Shown here in pieces: positions 56,898 through 64,000 of a DNA stretch of 64,000 nucleotides. Numbering within the stretch: position 1 is the first letter of the stretch; each line of letters begins with the position of its first letter. The DNA is from Canna indica (taxonomy: Eukaryota > Streptophyta > Magnoliopsida > Zingiberales > Cannaceae): contig CP136897.1 of the NCBI GenBank assembly GCA_034359265.1, positions 38,303,501 through 38,367,500 of the forward strand, written 5' to 3'. Both the position numbers and the translations under genes were made by a program. A model generated the notes under the pieces. That model did not search any database, was not told the DNA's origin, and saw only the letters and a list, made by a program, of their open reading frames with translations.

Positions 56898-57264
56898 TTG
56901 TTTTACTACCTATTTGATTGCACGACGAGATCATTTTTTTTACCAATCTTTCTAACCAAACGTTAAGGACGGACGATGTCATCGACATAAAATTTGGCTG
57001 TCGATCGCCCGTGCGGGGCCCGCCGCAACCTCTACGGCCGGCTCGATCGACCAACCGGCCCGAAAAATTAAAATTTGTAAATAAATAAGAAAAATAACAT
57101 TTCATTTATTATTTTTCGTTTAAAACGGGCGTAACTTCGTGCATCATTGTCCGATTTCATCTTTTCACGTGGCGCTAAAATGCGCGCGAAGAGACGAAGA
57201 TAAATCACCCCGAGCTATCCCTCGGACGCTCAACCTTATTAGCCGACGATCAGAAGTGCACGAC

Positions 57265-57383
57265 GGGTGCGATCATACCAGCACTAACGCACCGGATCCC
57301 ATCAGAACTCCGAAGTTAAGCGTGCTTGGGCGAGGGTAGTACTAGGATCGGTGACCCCTTGGGAAGTCCTCGTGTTGCACCTT
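57265..57383 (+). rRNA. 5S rRNA: 5S rRNA gene, box C changed
   Basis: A71G, G85C, C95T. Partner of 53910. Confidence 0.88.
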
Positions 57384-57749
57384 TTTTTTTACTACCTATT
57401 TGATTGCATGACGAGATCATTTTTTTTACCAATCTTTCTAACCAAACGTTAAGGACGGACGACGTCGTCGACATAAAATTTGGCTGTCGATCGCCCGCGC
57501 GGGGCCCGCCGCAACCTCTACGGCCGGCTCGATCGACCAACCGATCCGAAAAATTAAAATTTATAAATAAATAAGAAATATAACATTTCAATTATTATTT
57601 TTCGTTTTAAACGGGCGTAACTCCGTGCATTATTGTCCGATTTCACCTTTTCACGTGGCGCTAAAAGGTGCGCGAAGAGACGAAGAAATTGACCCCGAGC
57701 TATCCCTCGGACGCTCACCCTTATTAGCCGACGATCAGAAGTGCATGAC

Positions 57750-57868
57750 GGGTGCGATCATACCAGCACTAACGCACCGGATCCCATCAGAACTCCGAAG
57801 TTAAGCATGCTTGGGCGAGAGTAGTACTAGGATGGGTGACCCCTTGGGAAGTCCTCGTGTTGCACCTT
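57750..57868 (+). rRNA. 5S rRNA: 5S rRNA gene
   Basis: G58A, C95T. Partner of 54395. Confidence 0.91.
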
Positions 57869-58068
57869 TTTTTTTACTACCTATTTGATTGCACGACGAG
57901 ATCATTTTTTTTACCAATCTTTCTAACCAAACGTTAAGGACGGACGACGTCGTCGACATAAAATTTGGCTGTGGATCGCCCGCGCGGGGCCCGCCGCAAC
58001 CTCTACGGCCGGCTCGATCGACCAACCGACCCGAAAAATTAAATTTTATAAATAAATAAGAGAAATAA

Positions 58069-58178
58069 CATACCAGCACTAACGCACCGGATCTCATCAG
58101 AACTCTGAATTTAAGCGTGCTTGGGCGGGAGTAGTACTAGGATGGGTCACCCCCTGGGAAGTCCTCGTGTTGCACCTT
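58069..58178 (+). pseudogene. 5S rRNA: 5'-truncated 5S rRNA gene, t2 (110 nt)
   Basis: CAT joint. C35T, C47T, G51T, A69G, G89C. Partner of 54714. Confidence 0.85.
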
Positions 58179-58543
58179 TTTTTTTACTACCAATTTGATT
58201 GCACGACGAGATCATTTTTTTTACCAATATTTCTAACCAAACGTTAAGGACGGACGACGTCGTCGACATAAAATTTGGCTGTCGATCGCCCGCGCGGGGC
58301 CCACCGCAAACTCTACGGCCGGCTCGATCGACCAACCGACCCGAAAAATTAAATTTGTAAATAAATAAGAAATATAACATTTCAATTATTATTTTTCGTT
58401 TAAAACGGGCGTAACTCCGTGAATTATTGTCCGATTTCAGCTTTTCACGTGGCGCTAAAAGGCGCGCCAAGAGACGAAGAAAATGACCCCTAGCTATCCC
58501 TCGGACGCTCACCCTTATTAGCCGACGATCAGAATTGCATCAC

Positions 58544-58662
58544 AAGTGCGATCATACCAGCACTATCGCACCGGATCCCATTAGAACTCCGAAGTTAAGC
58601 GTGCTTGCGCGAGAGTAGTACTATGATGGGTGACCCCTTGGGAAGTCCTCGTGTTGCACCTT
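58544..58662 (+). rRNA. 5S rRNA: 5S rRNA gene, broken T-run
   Basis: G1A, G2A, A23T, C39T, G65C, G81T, C95T. The terminator reads TTTTCTTTT. Confidence 0.85.
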
Positions 58663-59028
58663 TTCTTTTACTACCTATTTGATTGCACGACGAGATCATT
58701 TTTTTTAGCAATCTTTCTAACCAAACGTTAAGGACGGACGACGTCATCGACATAAAATTTGGCTGTCGATCACCCGCGCGGGGCCCGCCGCAACCTCTAC
58801 GGCCGGCTCGATCGACCAATCGGCCCGAAAAATTAAAATTTGTAAATAAATAAGAAAAATAACATTTCATTTATTATTTTTCGTTTAAAACGGGCGTAAC
58901 TTCGTGCATCATTGTCCGATTTCATCTTTTCACGTGGCGCTAAAAGGCGCGCGAAGAGACGAAGAAAATCACCCCGAGCTATCCCTCGGACGCTCAACCT
59001 TATTAGCCGACGATCAGAAGTGCACGAC

Positions 59029-59147
59029 GAGTGCGATCATACCAGCACTAACGCACAGGATCCCATCAGAACTCTGAAGTTAAGCGTGCTTGGGCGAGAG
59101 TAGTACTATGATGGGTGACCCCCTGGGAAGTCCTCGTGTTGCACCTT
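59029..59147 (+). rRNA. 5S rRNA: 5S rRNA gene
   Basis: G2A, C29A, C47T, G81T. Confidence 0.9.
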
Positions 59148-59513
59148 TTTTTTTACTACCTATTTGATTGCACGACGAGATCATTTTTTTTACCAATCTT
59201 TCTAACCAAACGTTAAGGACGGACGACGTCGTCAACATAAAATTTGGCTGTCGATCGCCCGCGCAGGGCCCGCCGCAACCTCTACGGCCGGCTCGATCGA
59301 CCAACCGATCCGAAAAATTAAAATTTGTAAATAAATAAGAAATATAACATTTCAATTATTATTTTTCGTTTAAAACGGACGTAACTCCGTGCATTATTGT
59401 CCGATTTCAGCTTTTCACGTGGCGCTAAAAGGCGCGCGAAGAGACGAAGAAAATGACCCCGAGCTATCCCTCGGACGCTCACCCTTATTAGCCGACGATC
59501 AGAATTGCATGAC

Positions 59514-59632
59514 GGGTGCGATCATACCAGCACTAACGCACCGGATCCCATTAGAACTCCGAAGTTAAGCGTGCTTGGGCGAGAGTAGTGCTAGGATGGG
59601 TGACCCCCTGGGAAGTCCTCGTGTTGCACCTT
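59514..59632 (+). rRNA. 5S rRNA: 5S rRNA gene
   Basis: C39T and A77G; boxes A and C intact. Confidence 0.93.
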
Positions 59633-59832
59633 TTTTTTTACTACCTATTTGATTGCACGACGAGATCATTTTTTTTACCAATCTTTCTAACCAAACGTTA
59701 AGGACGGACGACGTCGTCGACATAAAATTTGGCTGTGGATCGCCCGCGCGGGGCCCGCCGCAACCTCTACGGCCGGCTCGATCGACCAACCGACCCGAAA
59801 AATTAAAATTTATAAATAAATAAGAGAAATAA

Positions 59833-59942
59833 CATAACAGCACTAACGCACCGGATCTCATCAGAACTCTGAATTTAAGCGTGCTTGGGCGAGAGTAGTA
59901 CTAGGATGGGTCACCCCCTGGGAAGTCCTCGTGTTGCACCTT
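59833..59942 (+). pseudogene. 5S rRNA: 5'-truncated 5S rRNA gene, t2 (110 nt)
   Basis: CAT joint. C14A, C35T, C47T, G51T, G89C. Confidence 0.85.
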
Positions 59943-60308
59943 TTTTTTTACTACCAATTTGATTGCACGACGAGATCATTTTTTTTACCAATCTTTCTAA
60001 CCAAACGTTAAGGACGGACGACGTCGTCGACATAAAATTTGGCTGTCGATCGCCCGCGCGGGGCCCGCCGCAACCTCTACGGCCGGCTCGATCGACCAAC
60101 CGACCCGAAAAATTAAAATTTGTAAATAAATAAGAAAAATAACATTTCAATTATTATTTTTCGTTTAAAACGGACATAACTCCGTCCATTATTGTCCGAT
60201 TTCAACATATCACGTGGCGCTAAAAGGCGCGCGAAGAGACGAAGAAAATGACCCCGAGCTATCCCTCGGACACTCACCCTTATTAGCCGACGATCAGAAT
60301 TGCATCAC

Positions 60309-60427
60309 GAGTGCGATCATACCAGCACTAACGCACCGGATCCCATCAGAACTCCGAAGTTAAGCGTGCTTGCGCGAGAGTAGTACTATGATGGGTGACC
60401 CCTTGGGAAGTCCTCGTGTTGCACCTT
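60309..60427 (+). rRNA. 5S rRNA: 5S rRNA gene, broken T-run
   Basis: G2A, G65C, G81T, C95T and TTTTGTTTT, as at 56779. Confidence 0.88.
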
Positions 60428-60794
60428 TTGTTTTACTACCTATTTGATTGCACGACGAGATCATTTTTTTTACCAATCTTTCTAACCAAACGTTAAGGAC
60501 GGACGATGTCATCGACATAAAATTTGGCTGTCGATCGCCCGTGCGGGGCCCGCCGCAACCTCTACGGCCGGCTCGATCGACCAACCGGCCCGAAAAATTA
60601 AAATTTGTAAATAAATAAGAAAAATAACATTTCATTTATTATTTTTCGTTTAAAACGGGCGTAACTTCGTGCATCATTGTCCGATTTCATCTTTTCACGT
60701 GGCGCTAAAAGGCGCGCGAAGAGACGAAGATAAATCACCCCGAGCTATCCCTCGGACGCTCAACCTTATTAGCCGACGATCAGAAGTGCACGAC

Positions 60795-60913
60795 GGGTGC
60801 GATCATACCAGCACTAACGCACCGGATCCCATCAGAACTCCGAAGTTAAGCGTGCTTGGGCGAGAGTAGTACTAGGATGGGTGACCCCCTGGGAAGTCCT
60901 CGTGTTGCACCTT
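60795..60913 (+). rRNA. 5S rRNA: 5S rRNA gene, exact window consensus
   Basis: No change from consensus. The upstream spacer reads GATAAATCACC and has a one-base insertion before the hairpin. Confidence 0.96.
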
Positions 60914-61279
60914 TTTTTTTACTACCTATTTGATTGCACAACGAGATCATTTTTTTTACCAATCTTTCTAACCAAACGTTAAGGACGGACGACGTCATCG
61001 ACATAAAATTTGGCTGTCGATCACCCGCGCGGGGCCCGCCGCAACCTGTACGGCCGGCTCGATCGACCAACCGGCCCGAAAAATTAAAATTTGTAAATAA
61101 ATAAGAAAAATAACATTTCATTTATTATTTTTCGTTTAAAACGGGCGTAACTTCGTGCATCATTGTCCGATTTCATCTTTTCACGTGGCGCTAAAAGGCG
61201 CGCGAAGAGACGAAGAAAATGACCCCGAGCTATCCCTCGGACGCTCACCCTTATTAGCCGACGATCAGAAGTGCATGAC

Positions 61280-61398
61280 GGGTGCGATCATACCAGCACT
61301 AACGCACCGGATCCCATCAGAACTCCGAAGTTAAGCGTGCTTGGGCGAGAGTAGTACTAGGATGGGTGACCCCCTGGGAAGTCCTCGTGTTGCACCTT
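61280..61398 (+). rRNA. 5S rRNA: 5S rRNA gene, exact window consensus
   Basis: No change from consensus; normal TTATTA and T-run. Confidence 0.97.
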
Positions 61399-61764
61399 TT
61401 TTTTTACTACCTATTTGATTGCATGACGAGATCATTTTTTTTACCAATCTTTCTAACCAAACGTTAAGGACGGACGACGTCGTCGACATAAAATTTGGCT
61501 GTCGATCGCCCGCGCGGGGCCCGCCGCAACCTCTACGGCCGGCTCGATCGACCAACCGATCCGAAAAATTAAAATTTATAAATAAATAAGAAATATAATA
61601 TTTCAATTATTATTTTTCATTTTAAACGGGCGTAACTCCGTGCATTATTGTCCGATTTAACCTTTTCACGTGGCGCTAAAAGGTGCGCGAAGAGACGAAG
61701 AAAATGACCCCGAGCTATCCCTCGGACGCTCACCCATATTAGCCGACGATCAGAAGTGCATGAC

Positions 61765-61883
61765 GGGTGCGATCATACCAGCACTAACGCATCGAATCCC
61801 ATCAGAACTCCGAAGTTAAGCGTGCTTGGGCGAGAGTAGTACTAGGATGGGTGACCCCTTGGGAAGTCCTCGTGTTGCACCTT
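61765..61883 (+). rRNA. 5S rRNA: 5S rRNA gene
   Basis: C28T, G31A, C95T. The -28 element is ATATTA. Confidence 0.92.
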
Positions 61884-62083
61884 TTTTTTTACTACCTATT
61901 TGATTGCACGACGAGATCATTTTTTTTACCAATCTTTCTAACCAAACGTTAAGGACGGACGACGTCGTCGACATAAAATTTGGCTGTGGATCGCCCGCGC
62001 GGGGCCCGCCGCAACCTCTACGGTCTGCTGGATCGACCAACCGACCCGAAAAATTAAAATTTGTAAATAAATAAGAGAAATAA

Positions 62084-62193
62084 CATACCAGCACTAACGC
62101 ACCGGATCTCATCAGAACTCTGAATTTAAGCGTGCTTGGGCGAGAGTAGTACTAGGATGGGTGACCCCCTGGGAAGTCCTCGTGTTGCACCTT
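62084..62193 (+). pseudogene. 5S rRNA: 5'-truncated 5S rRNA gene, t2 (110 nt)
   Basis: CAT joint. C35T, C47T, G51T. Box C is normal (GGGTGACC), unlike the other t2 copies. Confidence 0.85.
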
Positions 62194-62559
62194 TTTTTTT
62201 TACTACCAATTTGATTGCACGACGAGATCATTTTTTTTACCAATCTTTCTAACCAAACGTTAAGGACGGACAACGTCGTCGACATAAAATTTGGCTGTCG
62301 ATCGCCCGCGCGGGGCCCACCGCAAACTCTACGGCCGGCTCGATCGACCAACCGACCCGAAAAATTAAATTTGTAAATAAATAAGAAATATAACATTTCA
62401 ATTATTATTTTTCGTTTAAAACGGGCGTAACTCCGTGCATTATTGTCCGATTTTAGCTTTTCACGTGGCGCTAAAAGGCGCGCGAAGAGACGAAGAAAAT
62501 GACCCCGAGCTATCCCTCGGACGCTCACCCTTATTAGCCGACGATCAGAATTGCATCAT

Positions 62560-62678
62560 GGGTGCGATCATACCAGCACTAACGCACCGGATCCCATCAG
62601 AACTCCTAAGTTAAGCATGCTTGGGCGAGAGTAGTACTAGGTTGGGTGACCCCGTGGGAAGTCCTCGTGTTGCACCTT
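62560..62678 (+). rRNA. 5S rRNA: 5S rRNA gene, type J variant
   Basis: G48T, G58A, A83T in box C (AGGTTGGGTG), C95G. Confidence 0.88.
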
Positions 62679-63045
62679 TTTTTTTTACTACCTATTTGAT
62701 TGCACGACGAGATCATTTTTTTTACCAATCTTTCTAACCAAACGTTAAGGACGGACGACGTCGTCGACATAAAATTTGGCTGTCGATCGCCCGCGCAGGG
62801 CCCGCCGCAACCTCTACGGCCGGCTCGATCGACCAACCGATCCGAAAAATTAAAATTTGTAAATAAATAAGAAATATAACATTTCAATTATTATTTTTCG
62901 TTTAAAACGGGCGTAACTCCGTGCATTATTGTCCGATTTCAGCTTTTCACGTGGCGCTAAAAGGCGCGCGAAGAGACGAAGAAAATGACCCCGAGCTATC
63001 CCTCGGACGCTCACCCTTATTGGCCGACGATCAGAATTGCATGAC

Positions 63046-63164
63046 GGGTGCGATCATACCAGCACTAATGCACCGGATCCCATCAGAACTCCGAAGTTAA
63101 GCGTGCTTGGGCGAGGGTAGTACTAGGATCGGTGACCCCTTGGGAAGTCCTCGTGTTGCACCTT
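63046..63164 (+). rRNA. 5S rRNA: 5S rRNA gene, box C changed
   Basis: C24T, A71G, G85C, C95T. The -28 element is TTATTG, as at 53910. Confidence 0.87.
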
Positions 63165-63530
63165 TTTTTTTACTACCTATTTGATTGCATGACGAGATCA
63201 TTTTTTTTACCAATCTTTCTAACCAAACGTTAAGGACGGACGACGTCGTCGACATAAAATTTGGCTGTCGATCGCCCGCGCGGGGCCCGCCGCAACCTCT
63301 ACGGCCGGCTCGATCGACCAACCGATCCGAAAAATTAAAATTTATAAATAAATAAGAAATATAACATTTCAATTATTATTTTTCGTTTTAAACGGGCGTA
63401 ACTCCGTGCATTATCGTCCGATTTCACCTTTTCACGTGGCGCTAAAAGGTGCGCGAAGAGACGAAGAAAATGACCCCGAGCTATCCCTCGGACACTCACC
63501 CTTATTAGCCGACGATCAGAAGTGCATGAC

Positions 63531-63649
63531 GGGTGCGATCATACCAGCACTAACGCACCGGATCCCATCAGAACTCCGAAGTTAAGCGTGCTTGGGCGAG
63601 AGTAGTATTAGGATGGGTGACCCCTTGGGAAGTCCTCGTGTTGCACCTT
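63531..63649 (+). rRNA. 5S rRNA: 5S rRNA gene
   Basis: C78T and C95T. The spacer after the second T-run reads CCAATTTTCTAACC (one base short). Confidence 0.92.
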
Positions 63650-63848
63650 TTTTTTTACTACCTATTTGATTGCACGACGAGATCATTTTTTTTACCAATT
63701 TTCTAACCAAACGTTAAGGACGGACGACGTCGTCGACATAAAATTTGGCTGTGGATCGCCCGCGCGGGGCCCGCCGCAACCTCTACGGCCGGCTCGATCG
63801 ACCAACCGACCCGAAAAATTAAATTTTATAAATAAATAAGAGAAATAA

Positions 63849-63958
63849 CATACCAGCACTAACGCACCGGATCTCATCAGAACTCTGAATTTAAGCGTGC
63901 TTGGGCGGGAGTAGTACTAGGATGGGTCACCCCCTGGGAAGTCCTCGTGTTGCACCTT
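63849..63958 (+). pseudogene. 5S rRNA: 5'-truncated 5S rRNA gene, t2 (110 nt)
   Basis: CAT joint. C35T, C47T, G51T, A69G, G89C. Last gene copy; spacer with ACTACCAATTTG follows to the window end. Confidence 0.85.
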
Positions 63959-64000
63959 TTTTTTTACTACCAATTTGATTGCACGACGAGATCATTTTTT

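Larger units (their letters stand above)
1..64000 (+). repeat. Tandem 5S rDNA array, head to tail, about 485-bp unit
   Basis: The same unit recurs from the first to the last base: a plant 5S rRNA gene followed by a spacer of about 366 bp. All 140 gene copies are on the + strand and no foreign insertion is seen. Both window ends fall inside spacer, so the array continues on both sides. Shorter unit lengths are explained by specific deletions: 474 (11 bp lost in the GC-rich spacer block), 459 (11 plus 15 bp), and about 310 (a 175-bp deletion reaching into the gene). Confidence 0.98.
53424..64000 (+). repeat. Array block 5: near-consensus genes with t2 fragments
   Basis: Consensus or near-consensus genes alternate with 110-nt t2 fragments. 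The three exact-consensus genes lie here. Spacers before t2 fragments read AAATAAATAAGAGAAATAAC. Several upstream spacers read CGGACGTAAC or CGGACATAAC instead of CGGGCGTAAC. Confidence 0.88.
53910..64000 (+). repeat. Nested segmental duplications in block 5
   Basis: The trio 53910/54395/54714 recurs at 57265/57750/58069 (+3355), as a related trio at 61280/61765/62084, and at 63046/63531/63849 (about +5781 from the second). The set 55984/56303/56779/57265 recurs at 59514/59833/60309/60795 (+3530). Confidence 0.8.

Noticed and set aside
30541..63958. Cassandra-type retrotransposons, which carry 5S-like sequence in their LTRs, as an explanation of the truncated copies.
   Set aside because: The truncated genes continue into ordinary 5S spacer. 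No LTR ends, primer-binding site or polypurine tract are seen, and the joints are simple deletions at CAT.
1..64000. CRISPR-like regular repetition.
   Set aside because: The repeated unit is about 485 bp and contains a 5S gene. There are no short repeats with unique spacers and no cas genes.
1..64000. Linked 45S rDNA or other genes inside the array.
   Set aside because: Every inter-gene stretch is explained by 5S spacer sequence. No 18S, 5.8S, 25S or protein-coding segment was found.

Overview
This window is one uninterrupted piece of a nuclear 5S ribosomal DNA array from a land plant, most likely a flowering plant. The gene has the plant-type 5S sequence, with a canonical box A / intermediate element / box C internal promoter, a TTATTA element near -28 and oligo-T directly after the gene. 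The species cannot be named from the sequence. I see no protein gene, 18S/5.8S/25S rDNA, tRNA gene, transposon or CRISPR array. All units point the same way (+), head to tail, usually about 485 bp: a 119-nt gene plus a spacer of about 366 bp.

I place 140 5S copies: 117 start at or next to nucleotide 1 (a few carry indels) and 23 lack their 5' part. Gene positions below are numbered 1-119 on the window consensus, which begins GGGTGCGATC and ends TTGCACCTT. On this scale box A is about 50-64, the intermediate element 67-72 and box C about 80-94. Only the copies at 55984, 60795 and 61280 match this consensus exactly. Recurrent variants are A (G25C, G30T, C57T, C117G), B (C91T, T111A), C (T52A, A90T, C92T, G102C), D (G25C, C28T, G65T, C94G, C104T), E (C6T, C28A, C47T, one G lost in 64-66, C95T), J (G48T, C95G), K (C91T, C105T), L (G97C plus loss of the oligo-T) and M (G17C, C67T, G97A). 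Truncated forms are t1 (G25T, G64C and others) and t2 (C35T, C47T, G51T, usually G89C).

Layout. Block 1 (1-16988) holds variants A-E in higher-order repeats of 3 and 4 units. Block 2 (16989-30233) is a divergent subfamily, with GCTGAAAGG and CGTCGCCATAAA in the spacer, in 4-unit (1950 bp) and 6-unit (2897 bp) repeats; many of its genes are damaged. Block 3 (30234-39438) is scarred by deletions, with 110-, 90- and 69-nt gene fragments and two places where the gene is gone. Block 4 (39439-53423) has J/K/L/M/t1 units in repeats of about 4.63, 4.14 and 1.74 kb. Block 5 (53424-64000) has the best-preserved genes, alternating with t2 fragments.

The intact genes would be transcribed by RNA polymerase III with TFIIIA/B/C into 5S rRNA for the large ribosomal subunit. 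The array shows how such a locus evolves. Small deletions at short direct repeats create defective units, and unequal exchange then copies them in blocks. I found no new biological system. The points most worth a second look are the repeatedly amplified promoter-chimeric 110-nt genes, the terminator-deleted subfamily, the genes with a duplicated internal promoter segment, and the stepwise deletion that produced gene-less units.
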